DNA from: Robinsoniella sp.
GTDB lineage: Bacteria; Bacillota; Clostridia; Lachnospirales; Lachnospiraceae
Length of the DNA: 45,327 bases
NCBI GenBank assembly: GCA_023664735.1
Contig: JAMPFB010000013.1
Location: 1-45,327, forward strand
Direction of reading: 5' to 3'
Position 1 is the first letter of the stretch, and every line of letters starts with the position of its first letter. The notes beneath the pieces are model-generated. The model was not told where the DNA came from. It did no database searches and saw nothing but the letters and a program-made list of their open reading frames with translations. Below, piece after piece: positions 1 to 9,440 of the stretch. Made by a program: the position numbers and the translations under genes.

Positions 1-38
1 GTAGCACAATACCAATACTGAAGGAGAAATATACATAA

Positions 39-1004
39 ATGGGATTTGAATATAAAGATCAATTAAAAGAACTACTACCTGATTATATGGAATTATTAGA
101 AGAACAGGGTAAAACAGAAAATAGAGGTAATGATTACTGGACGTGTCCATTCTGTGATTCTGGTAATAAAGAAAACAGATCTGCTGCTTTTCATATAATC
201 GGTACAAAATTTCAATGTTTTTCGTGTGATGCACATGGAGATATTTATGATCTGGTAGCCAACATGGAGAATTTACCAGATGATTGGAAGAAACATTATA
301 ACCGCACATTGAAAATTATGCGTCCTTATCTGAATGGTGGAAAGCCCAAAAAGAGCAGAGAAGAATATATACCTGAGTTTTTGAAGCAAATAGACTATAC
401 AGACTACTTACAGAAATGTCATGAAAATGTGGGACAGACAGATTATTTTGTGAATCGTGGATTGAGTAGAGAAACTATTGACAGGTTCAAATTGGGATAT
501 GATGCAGAAAAGAATGTGATAACTATTCCCTATAATACTAACTGTAAAGGGTATGTACATCGTATCCTATGGGAAAGCGATAATAAATACTGTAAATTTG
601 GCAATGAGATATTCAATATAGAAGCATTGTATTCGGAAAGCGTAGAGAAACTTCTTTTTGGCAGAGACGATTATGTATTTGTTACGGAAGGACAGATTGA
701 TGCAATGTCATTTGAAGAAGTAGAACTAAGCGCAGTTGGTTTGGGTGGCGTGAATGAGACTAAAAAACTTGTTGAACTATTAAAGCAGATGCCAACAGAG
801 AAAATAATTGTTCTGGCATTGGATAATGATAATGCTGGCAGACGTGCAACGGGGAAGTTCATTGAAGAACTTGCGGAAGCTGAGTTGGATCAGAAGTATA
901 TTGCGATTAGTGATTTGTATGGTAAATATAAAGATGCTAATGAATTTCTGGTTGCTGACAGAAAAAGATTTATAGAAAGAATGAATAGGATAACACATAA
1001 ATAA
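39..1004 (+). CDS. DnaG-like phage primase (zinc finger plus TOPRIM)
   Basis: This probably makes RNA primers for phage DNA replication. The N-terminus has a zinc-binding pair of motifs, C36-x2-C39 and C60-x2-C63, around the usual aromatic/His stretch of CHC2 fingers; the first pair is CxxC where DnaG has CxxH. A TOPRIM domain follows, with the glutamate in VTEGQIDA (around residue 218) and the aspartates in LDNDNAG (around 263). At 321 residues it is shorter than host DnaG and has no visible DnaB-binding or helicase domain, so a partner helicase would be encoded elsewhere, probably left of the window. The start has an AAGGAGA site at 21-27. The family is clear; the exact substrate preference is inferred. 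Confidence 0.88.
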   Translation: MGFEYKDQLKELLPDYMELLEEQGKTENRGNDYWTCPFCDSGNKENRSAAFHIIGTKFQCFSCDAHGDIYDLVANMENLPDDWKKHYNRTLKIMRPYLNGGKPKKSREEYIPEFLKQIDYTDYLQKCHENVGQTDYFVNRGLSRETIDRFKLGYDAEKNVITIPYNTNCKGYVHRILWESDNKYCKFGNEIFNIEALYSESVEKLLFGRDDYVFVTEGQIDAMSFEEVELSAVGLGGVNETKKLVELLKQMPTEKIIVLALDNDNAGRRATGKFIEELAEAELDQKYIAISDLYGKYKDANEFLVADRKRFIERMNRITHK

Positions 1005-1132
1005 TGATTGGAGAACACGGCCTATCAGTCAGATAGATAAAGAGAATTACAAGGGGAATCCTTATCTCTGCCAGTGAATTTTGGAGTGGTTGATGCAAAC
1101 AAAATAATCAGGATGGAGGAGAAGTATTATTT

Positions 1133-2359
1133 ATGGCAAACAGAAAGCAAGAGTTTTGTTACATATGTGGAAAGAAAGATTTTGAAGTAGAGAAATTGAT
1201 AAAAGGCATTTATGGGTGTATCTGTGATGAATGTGTCCAAGAGGCATATAAATTACTGAATAATGAAGACGATGAAGAAATTGCTCAAAATATAAAACTA
1301 GCTACACCATCACAGATTAAAGCACATTTAGATCAATATGTTATTGGTCAGGATGAAGCGAAAAGGACATTAGCAGTTGCAGTATATAATCACTATAAAA
1401 GATTAAGACAGAAGGAAAAGTCAGATGTTGAAATTCAAAAATCCAATATCCTTATGATTGGTTCTACGGGAAGCGGTAAGACGTACTTAGCACAATCATT
1501 AGCAAAATTTTTGGGAGTTCCATTTGCTATTGCTGATGCTACATCACTGACGGAAGCCGGTTATGTGGGTGAGGACGTGGAAAACATTCTTCTCACATTG
1601 CTGCAGAACGCTGATTACGATAATAAGTTAGCCGAACAGGGGATTATCTACATAGATGAAATAGATAAAATTTCACGCAAAGGCGATAATGTGTCGATTA
1701 CAAGGGATGTTTCTGGCGAGGGTGTTCAACAGGCACTTTTAAAGATAATAGAGGGTACAGTTGCAAGGGTTCCTATTAGTGGTGGGCGAAAACATCCACA
1801 GGGGGAATGCGTGAATATTGATACTTCCAATATTTTGTTTATTTGTGGCGGCGCATTTGACGGATTGGAGAAGATTGTACATAAGGAATCAGACGGTAAG
1901 CCTATTGGATTTAATGCAGATATTAAGGGCGTGAATGATAATCATGTATTAGATTTATCTGGTGTACAGCAACATGATTTAGTGAAGTATGGTCTTATGC
2001 CTGAATTGATTGGAAGACTGCCTATAATAACAACATTGAATCCATTAAGTGAAGAAGATTTGATTAAGATATTGACTGAGCCGAAAAATGCACTTACAAA
2101 GCAGTATCAGGAATTACTTGCTATGGATGGTGTAAAGTTGGAGTTTAAAGAGGATGCATTAAAAAGGATTGCAGAATTGGCGATTAAAAAGGAAATCGGC
2201 GCACGAGGGCTGAGAAGCATCATTGAAAAAGCAATGCAAAATGTTATGTATTCTGTTCCTGATATGGAAGATGTAAAAAAGGTAGTTGTGACTTCTGGTG
2301 TGATTAACAGGACGGAAGAAGCCGTTATTTATAGTAGTAGGAACAAGAAGATTGCGTGA
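1133..2359 (+). CDS. clpX: ClpX, AAA+ unfoldase encoded by the prophage
   Basis: A complete 408-residue ClpX. It has the N-terminal zinc-binding domain (C9, C12, C31, C34), Walker A GSTGSGKT at 110-117, Walker B IYIDEID around 171-177, the pore loop in EAGYVGED, the RKH loop in GGRKHPQG, and the sensor-2 GARGLR near 360. The tripeptide IGF, which in the ClpX family docks into ClpP, is present in KPIGFNAD. The protein should therefore be able to pair with host ClpP, not act only as a free unfoldase. No clpP gene is nearby. It sits between the primase and a topoisomerase whose start lies 13 nt beyond its stop, so it is probably co-transcribed with replication genes. RBS GGATGGAGGAG lies at about 1112-1122. 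Its targets are unknown: host repressors, phage initiators or assembly proteins are all possible. Confidence 0.95.
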   Translation: MANRKQEFCYICGKKDFEVEKLIKGIYGCICDECVQEAYKLLNNEDDEEIAQNIKLATPSQIKAHLDQYVIGQDEAKRTLAVAVYNHYKRLRQKEKSDVEIQKSNILMIGSTGSGKTYLAQSLAKFLGVPFAIADATSLTEAGYVGEDVENILLTLLQNADYDNKLAEQGIIYIDEIDKISRKGDNVSITRDVSGEGVQQALLKIIEGTVARVPISGGRKHPQGECVNIDTSNILFICGGAFDGLEKIVHKESDGKPIGFNADIKGVNDNHVLDLSGVQQHDLVKYGLMPELIGRLPIITTLNPLSEEDLIKILTEPKNALTKQYQELLAMDGVKLEFKEDALKRIAELAIKKEIGARGLRSIIEKAMQNVMYSVPDMEDVKKVVVTSGVINRTEEAVIYSSRNKKIA

Positions 2360-2372
2360 GGATGGTGAATGG

Positions 2373-4784
2373 ATGGATAGAACTTATAAAACTGCTATTA
2401 TGGCAGATTATTTTATAGAAGATGAACTTGTAAAAAAGATAGGTCTACCAAAATATTATTGGAATGATGTTATTATGAAAGAACTGGTTGATAATGCACT
2501 TGATTCAATAGAGCCATTATTAGAAAAGCGTGTAGATATTATTCGTAGAGCATATAATTTGTGTATCTTTGATAATGGCGAAGGAATATCCTGCGATACA
2601 GTCAAGAAGATATATGATTTTAATTATTATATAAGCAAAAACAGACACTTTGTAACAGCTTCAAGAGGAAAACAAGGCAATGGATTAAAAACTATTATAA
2701 GTATCTGCTTCATAAGAAAGTGGCGGTTATTATGGCATACAAATGATGGTGTGATATTGGAAGCAGATATTGACGCTGATCTTGTGAAAGATGGTGTCAT
2801 AAACGTAGATTTTAAAGAAATTGGAGAAACCGATAAACATGGTGTAGAAATTGTTGGATTTAATGAACCATATGAAAATTATTACACGACTTACCTTTAT
2901 TATTATGGTATTTGTAATCCGGATGTACTATTTACGCTTGATTATTTAGGAAACAGTTATTATAGAGAGCCAACAAAAGAGCCAGTAGATAAGTCTAAAA
3001 ATATATCATTAGCTTTTTACGACTATGATACCTATAAGAGATTTATTCATGATACTCAGGATGGCAATACAACATATAAGCATTTTTTAGGTGAATATTT
3101 TGGTACGAGAATAAAAAATGCAAGCAGAATTAAAGGAAAAATAGAAGATATTGATTTTAACAGCAAAGAATTTATAACAGATTTTTTGGAATTGAAAAAT
3201 TTCCAACAATCAAAGAAATATACCTTATTAAGAAATCAGACAATCGGACTGGATAATATTATCAATACAAATATGATTGTTGAAGATTCTGATAGCAGTA
3301 TCGGATTGAATGATAGGATTATCCCATGTATAGTTGAATTTTCTGTACATAAGGAAATGTTTAAAACTGATTCTAAAAAGGACAAGACTACAAATATACA
3401 ATGCTATGTGAACAATACAATTACATATAATGATGGGAGAAGTATCAGCTTTAGGAATGACTATTATAAAATAGGACACTCTTCTATAAGTGCTTGTAAC
3501 TTAGCTGAATTACTTAGAAATTATAATAATTTCTCTTTTGTATTCCATATCATATCCCCATACTTGAAATTTTTGGACGCTGGTAAAACAGAAATTGATA
3601 TTAGTAGCTTTTTCAATGAATTGTTGGAAAAGCTGAATAAGGTTATTGCAAAAGAAAATCGTGCATTTAGTTCCGAAAATAAGAAAACCAATAACAGAGC
3701 AATAATGAGGGATTATGTTACAGATGCTTTTAATATGGCAAGCGATAATGGTAAATATGCGATTACAGCCCGTCAGATATGGTATAAAATGCGTGAACTT
3801 TCGGGGATTGAAGAAAAGAAACATACTTATGCCGATTTTACACAAGAGATTTTAACGGAATGGATAGACGATAATCCAGAATATGAAGACAAAGTTAATT
3901 TCAGTGATAGGGGCAATTTCTTTGTAGATGGTTCACAAAATGGATTAGGGACTGCAAATGTCAGGAATTTCATCAATACAATAGGCACTTCACAGAATAT
4001 CTTTAAATGTTATGGTGGGATTAGTAGCAATATTCATATAGAGCCGGATTTTGACTTGATTTATAAGTATGACAAAGTTCTATATATTGAAAAAACAGGA
4101 TTTGATGCAATCTTTAAAGCTGAAAAAGTTGGCGAAAAATATAATATGATTATTGTTTCTGGTCAAGGATTCTCTACCAGAGCAGCTAAAACATTATTGT
4201 ATAAATTTCAGCAAATGGGATTAAAGCTGTATTGCTTACATGATCTGGATATATCAGGAATTTATATCTTGGATTCTTTTGGCACTCCCAATAAGAAATT
4301 TAAAGAATGTATCTATATGGAAAATTTAGGTGTGACATTAGAAGATGTGGAGAAATATCATATAGAGCCTGAAAAAGTGGAGATAAAGCAAGAGGATAAG
4401 AAAAAGCTGAAGAATTTGTCATATGAATATAGGAAATTTTTTGATGCTGGTACATCTTATAGGCGTGTGGAATTAAATGCTTTTACAACTGCACAGATAC
4501 TTGAAATTTTGGATAATAAATTATCAGTAATAAATAATCTTCCTACTATTAATTTAGAAGAATCGTTGAATGTAGACCATAGGGCAATTAGGGAAACAGC
4601 ATTTATGCGTATCATGGCAGAGAAATATAGGGAACAACTGGACAAGATTCATGTTCCCATTGATTTATCAGCATATAAGGGTAAGTATACGGTTGACATG
4701 GCAAAAGAAGAAATTCCAGATATTGAGGAACGATTGATTGAACGATATGAGAAAGAAATAGAACAAAAACTTAACATTTCTTAA
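2373..4784 (+). CDS. Single-chain type IIB topoisomerase (Topo VIII/Mini-A-like B-A fusion)
   Basis: The N-terminal half is a GHKL ATPase like TopVIB: N box ELVDNALDS (E37, N41, D44), G1 box DNGEG (D67) and a glycine-rich lid RGKQGNGLK (98-106). The C-terminal half looks like TopVIA/Spo11. It has a winged-helix segment with RQIWYKMRE, whose Tyr471 is the candidate DNA-attacking tyrosine, then a TOPRIM domain with Glu573 and the pair D624-L-D626. Topo VI normally has two separate subunits; fusions in this order are known as Topo VIII and Mini-A, mostly on mobile elements. I chose ATG 2373 (803 aa, GAGG at 2358-2361); a TTG at 2352 would overlap clpX. It should relax or decatenate replicating phage DNA. 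Assignment to Topo VIII versus Mini-A is inferred from length. Confidence 0.82.
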   Translation: MDRTYKTAIMADYFIEDELVKKIGLPKYYWNDVIMKELVDNALDSIEPLLEKRVDIIRRAYNLCIFDNGEGISCDTVKKIYDFNYYISKNRHFVTASRGKQGNGLKTIISICFIRKWRLLWHTNDGVILEADIDADLVKDGVINVDFKEIGETDKHGVEIVGFNEPYENYYTTYLYYYGICNPDVLFTLDYLGNSYYREPTKEPVDKSKNISLAFYDYDTYKRFIHDTQDGNTTYKHFLGEYFGTRIKNASRIKGKIEDIDFNSKEFITDFLELKNFQQSKKYTLLRNQTIGLDNIINTNMIVEDSDSSIGLNDRIIPCIVEFSVHKEMFKTDSKKDKTTNIQCYVNNTITYNDGRSISFRNDYYKIGHSSISACNLAELLRNYNNFSFVFHIISPYLKFLDAGKTEIDISSFFNELLEKLNKVIAKENRAFSSENKKTNNRAIMRDYVTDAFNMASDNGKYAITARQIWYKMRELSGIEEKKHTYADFTQEILTEWIDDNPEYEDKVNFSDRGNFFVDGSQNGLGTANVRNFINTIGTSQNIFKCYGGISSNIHIEPDFDLIYKYDKVLYIEKTGFDAIFKAEKVGEKYNMIIVSGQGFSTRAAKTLLYKFQQMGLKLYCLHDLDISGIYILDSFGTPNKKFKECIYMENLGVTLEDVEKYHIEPEKVEIKQEDKKKLKNLSYEYRKFFDAGTSYRRVELNAFTTAQILEILDNKLSVINNLPTINLEESLNVDHRAIRETAFMRIMAEKYREQLDKIHVPIDLSAYKGKYTVDMAKEEIPDIEERLIERYEKEIEQKLNIS

Positions 4785-4849
4785 AAGAAGTGGAACTTGT
4801 TGCACAGGAATTTGAAAATGTTAAGTATTCAAATGGAGAAATAATATAT

Positions 4850-5563
4850 ATGAGCAGTAAGTTTACAGTGATTGAATCAGCAAACGAAGACAAACTTCAA
4901 GAAATGGATCGCATCAAAAAAGTTGTAAAGTTAAATGAGATATGGCAAAGGCAATATCGTAATTCACTTTTACAAGCAGCGCAAAAGAATAAGGATATAA
5001 AGTCAATAGCCGACTATCCACAGGCAGATATTATGAAGATTGCGTTAAGTGGCATTAAATATATTTGCTCATGGCGTGACGTAAAAAGAGAGAATAGCAA
5101 GTTAGGAATTGAAGAACAGCATATTTTAGAGGAATCACAGGCTACATTCCAGCTAATAGATGCAATATTTACAGTTTGTGGTTGTTTAACATTAAGAAAT
5201 TTTGTGACAACATTTCCGATAGATAAAACTTATGATGGTGCGAAATGGGAATGTAAAGATTACTTTTCCACAATGGAAGTTTTATCTAAGATGGATTGGG
5301 ATAAGCCAATAGGTAAAGATGAATTATTGGAATTGCTATGGGATTACGATAATTCAGATTTAAGACATGCCTATGTAGAATTTACAACGGCTATGAGCGC
5401 AATTTATAGGGCGCAGACTGGAAAAGGCATAGCTGAAACGTGGTGTGAAGATATGGAAATCCCCACATATACGGTATATAAAGATACCGGCATTATGAAG
5501 AACAATCAGACAGGCGATATTATGAAGCCGAAAAAAGCAAGCCATTTACATATTGTAAAATAA
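4850..5563 (+). CDS. Phage protein of unknown function (replication block)
   Basis: I do not recognise a family. The ATG at 4850 has a GGAG at 4835-4838 and gives 237 residues; a GTG at 4790 would add 20 residues but has a poor ribosome site. The protein is soluble and mixed alpha/beta in appearance, with no membrane segment, zinc finger or nucleotide-binding motif that I can see. The C-terminus is lysine-rich. It follows the topoisomerase gene closely, so it probably shares its transcript. It is the last gene before a 430-nt AT-rich gap and the RNA polymerase gene. Confidence 0.7.
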   Translation: MSSKFTVIESANEDKLQEMDRIKKVVKLNEIWQRQYRNSLLQAAQKNKDIKSIADYPQADIMKIALSGIKYICSWRDVKRENSKLGIEEQHILEESQATFQLIDAIFTVCGCLTLRNFVTTFPIDKTYDGAKWECKDYFSTMEVLSKMDWDKPIGKDELLELLWDYDNSDLRHAYVEFTTAMSAIYRAQTGKGIAETWCEDMEIPTYTVYKDTGIMKNNQTGDIMKPKKASHLHIVK

Positions 5564-5996
5564 TTTTCAAATCAGCGTGGACTATTATGTGTGATTCTTA
5601 TTATTTATAAAGATGAAGCACCTATATTTCACGCTTAAATGGCTATGAAATGGGTATTTTAATAAGTGAATATTTTATCTAACAACCAAGCATTTTATAA
5701 TGGTGATTTATCATACTGGCAGTATGGTGATTCACAAAATTTGAAGTAGTTACATACAAACACACAGATTCAGAAATTTCATTATGTGAAAATTTAATAG
5801 TGGTTAAAAAAGAATTATATATTTAGGACAGTCTAAAACATGTTGGATTGCTTTAAGTTTATTTTTGTATACTCTTTTTTCAAATTGTAATTATTAGGGG
5901 TTAAAATTTTGTAGTGGATTTGATTTTAAAAAGAGAATATGTAAGTGGAGCATTGTTGTTGTGGATATTTGATTATTAAATTGTGGAGGGAAAATA
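5564..5996. other. AT-rich gap before the RNA polymerase gene
   Basis: No convincing ORF is present. A short near-palindrome, CATACT GGC AGTATG, lies at 5712-5726 and could be an operator or small hairpin. A weak promoter-like pair (TTGGAT, 19-nt spacer, TATACT) lies near 5840-5875. The 3' end holds the ribosome site GGAGGG at 5985-5990 for the TTG start at 5997. Nothing else is clear. Confidence 0.45.
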
Positions 5997-8900
5997 TTGA
6001 ATAAACCAAGAAGAGTCAGAATTTACAAATTAAATGCATTTGATACTTTTACAGAAGAAGAACGTGCATTAAATGAAGCATATAAAAAAGCAAGTGTAAA
6101 AGAAAAAGCTGTTTTGAAGAAATTAAGGGATAATAAGATAGCGGCCTATGAGGGTATCAGGAAAATTGACAGAAAAAAATTATATACATATGAATATGAT
6201 AAAGACGGAAATTTGATTGAAGAATCAGAAAATATAAATAATCAGATAGCATTATTTGAAAGCGAAATGATTCGTTATACAAAGAATCCCTTAAATGATT
6301 TTCCGCTTGTCATGGAAATCGTATATATGAAAATAGCATACCAGACATTGATTTTTAATCAGATATTAGAAAGAGGGTTGCTGATTGATGATAAGAAATA
6401 TGTGTTCTTTACATCTACAACAAACCAGATGAAGAATGGTGAATTTGTTTTAGTACAGGAAGATTTTTATAATAAGAATCAAAATAAATTCATGTGTGGA
6501 CTGACAAATGATATTATTAATCAAAAAGGCGGATGTAATAGTGGCAAATATCTGGCATATAAAGGACTTTCATTATCGTCTTCCATAATACCGGAGGAAT
6601 ATAAAATTGATATTGATAAATGCCTTTTAGTTCCTGATTTTAACACTATGCTCAAGGAAAATGTTGAATGTATAGATATAGACCATAAGAAACGAGAGTT
6701 TATTGATATAGAACGAAGAAATGAAGAGGTTGAAATTCCTCAGACAGATGGTGCAGGTATGTTTCTTCCGGGGGTATTACCTGCATCGGCACAAATCAGA
6801 TGCAGCCATCTTAAGGGTGCAATATTTCCATTTGATTTCCGTAAATTCCTAGAGCAAAGGGATGTGGAAGGTGTAAAACCTAATTCTATAATTAAGGATG
6901 CGTGGGGAAATGTACATGACGTAATAAAAGAAGGTATACAGGTTATTTTTACTGCATCCCAACTGAAAATGTGGAAATATTATAGTTCTTGGGAAGACTA
7001 TAAAAAGGCATTCCATGAAAACGGAATGAGAATTTCAATTAATAAATTTGCGGATATAGAACCTAAAGGGTATGCAAAAACAAGCTATCAGTTTATACAG
7101 ACATTATCATCTGAAAAACTTACGAATGAAAAAATAGAAGAATTATGTGCTGATACAATAGAATATCTGGATAAAATAAAAACAAATCTTGATACTATGA
7201 TAAGAATTGCTGGTAAAGATGATGATTACATATCATTGGCATTAGAAATACATAAGGATTTGGTTTATGATGAATATATCCAAAGCAGATTAGAAAGTAA
7301 ATTTAAGAGCGAGAGAAACGATGCAAGAGGTAATAAGTTGATTTTGAGAGACTCGTTATATAGTTATATTTGCCCTGATTTGTATGCGTTCTGCACATGG
7401 TTGTTTTGCGGTATAGAAAACCCTAAAGGCATTATCCCACGTAATTATGTATATAACAGCTTTTATAATGATACATCATATGAGGTTGTGGATTGCCTTA
7501 GAAGCCCACATTTGTATGTAGAACATGGAATCCGTAATCTGGTAAAGGATGATATATTAGAGAAGTGTAAGGAGTGGTTTAATGATTATGATACGGTTGT
7601 GAGCAGTCGTGACTTATTATGCAGGCTGTTGATGTTCGATGTTGACGGTGATGAAATTTTACTGACTCCAAATAGGACAATTATAGGGTGTGTACCAGAT
7701 GATATTGTACCTTTGTATTATGTCCCTTTTGAACCTGTAAAGTCAGAAATTAATAATGAAGCAATTTATAAAGCGATTACTTCATGTATGGAAAACACTC
7801 GGATAGGAGATATTTCTAATGTGATGACTAAAAATTACAATAACCCTGATACAGATATGGAATTTAATAAGGTTATGTGCTGTTATAATAATTTGTCAAT
7901 TGATTATCCTAAGACACAAGATATCGTTAAACTTGGACGATATGAAGAAAGATATAATGCTTTAAAAGCTGAAAAGAATCCTCATTTTTTCAGATATGCA
8001 AAGGGGAAAAGCAAAAATGCATGTAAAGCCTTAAGTAAAAGTAATGCAGATAGGGTTTGTGCTTATATCCATAAACGGACAGGAAATAAGAACTATGCAT
8101 GGAAGAATATAGAAAAGAAATTCAATCCGTCAATTCTATTTAATAATGAAAATCCTGTTGTTATAAATGCTGAAAAATATCAGAATTTAGAAAAAGTGAT
8201 GTTCATGCTCAAAATGAAAGAGAGAAAATTGGTTTCCAGTATAAATGAAGCAGCAAAAGAAATGGGAAGGTCAGAAGGGTGGGAAGAAAAAGACAGTCAA
8301 TATGATGTGTTTTATCATATGTGCGAGAAACTGATTATAAATATTTTTGATAGTAGGGAAGAAGCCGCTGAATATCTGTTAGATATGGAATACTTGCAAA
8401 GAGAAAATGAGCTTAAGAGTAAAAATATTTTATGGAATTGTTTTGGTGATCTGATTTACAAGAATATATGTAATAATTTATGCTGTGTGAATGTCAGACA
8501 ACGTAGAAAACATTATAAGACAAGTGGAAGCATGATACAAAAGATAGAAGAAAAAGCGGTAGAGATTCTAAAAAGTGTTCCTGATAATTCAGTAGATATA
8601 TTTAAAGAAGAAATAGAATGGATTGATAATATACAATTTAAACGTGGATGTAACTTGGACAGGGAATTGCTGTATATATTATTAGTGTTACAAAAACGCT
8701 ACAAAGATAAAGTGAGAATATATATAAACCAGAAGAAACAGCTTACTTGTAATACGATAGATAAGTGGCTTGGTGATGGCATATGTATTTGCAAAAAAGG
8801 TTTGACACGATTACAGAAGATGGGTGTTATATCACTTCAAACTGTTGCGAGAAAGTATTATGAGATAGAAGTATTTGTGCCGGAAGTTGAAAAGCAGGAT

Positions 8901-9086
8901 AGAGTTTTTTCGGTTACGCAATGGAATCCGATACCAGAATTTTATGAATATAATGAAGAAAGAAAAGTTGAACGGTGCGTGATATGTGGTAAGAAATTTG
9001 TTAAGATAAAAAATATGGCAACTTGCAGCAATGTAGTATGCCGTAGTGAATACCGAAAGAGAAATGCGAATAAATGCAGTGCTTAA
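5997..9086 (+). CDS. YonO/QDE-1-like single-chain RNA polymerase
   Basis: This 1029-residue protein carries the landmarks of the two-barrel polymerase family that includes SPbeta YonO (DNA-dependent) and eukaryotic RdRPs such as QDE-1. In order: TDGAGM (about 251-256); QIR at 266-268 with Lys273-Gly274 in the first double-psi barrel; a switch-like stretch DAWGNVHD; TSYQFIQTLS, matching the family YQ-LQ-L motif; the metal-binding DVDGD at 548-552 (D548, D550, D552); and SIDYPKTQ, matching the family DFPKTG motif. The spacing of about 280 residues between barrels fits QDE-1. A C-terminal treble-clef-like finger (CVIC...C....C) is extra. Start TTG 5997 has GGAGG 7 nt upstream. It probably transcribes phage late genes from phage-specific promoters. 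The family is clear; the template and promoter are inferred. Confidence 0.85.
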   Translation: MNKPRRVRIYKLNAFDTFTEEERALNEAYKKASVKEKAVLKKLRDNKIAAYEGIRKIDRKKLYTYEYDKDGNLIEESENINNQIALFESEMIRYTKNPLNDFPLVMEIVYMKIAYQTLIFNQILERGLLIDDKKYVFFTSTTNQMKNGEFVLVQEDFYNKNQNKFMCGLTNDIINQKGGCNSGKYLAYKGLSLSSSIIPEEYKIDIDKCLLVPDFNTMLKENVECIDIDHKKREFIDIERRNEEVEIPQTDGAGMFLPGVLPASAQIRCSHLKGAIFPFDFRKFLEQRDVEGVKPNSIIKDAWGNVHDVIKEGIQVIFTASQLKMWKYYSSWEDYKKAFHENGMRISINKFADIEPKGYAKTSYQFIQTLSSEKLTNEKIEELCADTIEYLDKIKTNLDTMIRIAGKDDDYISLALEIHKDLVYDEYIQSRLESKFKSERNDARGNKLILRDSLYSYICPDLYAFCTWLFCGIENPKGIIPRNYVYNSFYNDTSYEVVDCLRSPHLYVEHGIRNLVKDDILEKCKEWFNDYDTVVSSRDLLCRLLMFDVDGDEILLTPNRTIIGCVPDDIVPLYYVPFEPVKSEINNEAIYKAITSCMENTRIGDISNVMTKNYNNPDTDMEFNKVMCCYNNLSIDYPKTQDIVKLGRYEERYNALKAEKNPHFFRYAKGKSKNACKALSKSNADRVCAYIHKRTGNKNYAWKNIEKKFNPSILFNNENPVVINAEKYQNLEKVMFMLKMKERKLVSSINEAAKEMGRSEGWEEKDSQYDVFYHMCEKLIINIFDSREEAAEYLLDMEYLQRENELKSKNILWNCFGDLIYKNICNNLCCVNVRQRRKHYKTSGSMIQKIEEKAVEILKSVPDNSVDIFKEEIEWIDNIQFKRGCNLDRELLYILLVLQKRYKDKVRIYINQKKQLTCNTIDKWLGDGICICKKGLTRLQKMGVISLQTVARKYYEIEVFVPEVEKQDRVFSVTQWNPIPEFYEYNEERKVERCVICGKKFVKIKNMATCSNVVCRSEYRKRNANKCSA

Positions 9087-9247
9087 AAATTTCGCATTTT
9101 TAAAAACCGTTTGTAGAGTCTGCAAATCCAGTGTTTATCAGGGGTTGCGGACATATGAAATGAAAATGTCAATATTTAGTAGGGAGGGGAATGGATACAA
9201 TCCCAATAAAATGAATTATGGATTCAAACCATAGGCTAGGAGGAAGT
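9087..9247. other. Spacer between RNA polymerase and first mini-HTH gene
   Basis: About 160 nt with no substantial ORF. A very strong ribosome site (GGGAGGGG, 9182-9189) precedes a 7-codon reading frame at 9191-9214 (MDTIPIK), possibly a leader peptide or chance. A small hairpin, ATGG...CCAT, lies at 9218-9232 just before the AGGAGG of the next gene. Confidence 0.35.
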
Positions 9248-9433
9248 ATGGATCAAGAAGGATTAAAATTAAAACTAATCAATATAATTGACTTAGGACT
9301 GAATGCAAGGGCAATAGCAAAAAAGATAAATATTACATATGATATACTTGCAAAATTCAAACAGGGAAGATTATATCTGGCCCCAAAAGATTATGCTAAG
9401 TTGGAAGAATATCTTGACAAGGTAGTAATATAA
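9248..9433 (+). CDS. Mini helix-turn-helix DNA-binding protein (copy 1)
   Basis: A 61-residue protein whose centre reads as a XRE-like helix-turn-helix: ARAIAKKINITYDILAKFKQG, followed by a helix ending in KLEEYLDKV. It is small enough to be a Cro-like or accessory regulator. The ATG at 9248 is preceded by AGGAGG at 9238-9243; an in-frame ATG at 9218 has no ribosome site. A paralogue of the same design lies at 9945-10121, on the other side of the structured region. The two could compete for the same operators or form a switch; this is inference. Confidence 0.75.
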   Translation: MDQEGLKLKLINIIDLGLNARAIAKKINITYDILAKFKQGRLYLAPKDYAKLEEYLDKVVI

Positions 9434-9440
9434 GTTTAGG

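Noticed and set aside
9191-9214. 7-codon ORF behind GGGAGGGG
   Set aside because: Too short to support; kept only as a possible leader peptide in the spacer entry.
9046-9234. 62-residue ORF overlapping the end of the RNA polymerase gene
   Set aside because: Its start lies within the zinc-finger coding sequence in another frame and has no ribosome site.
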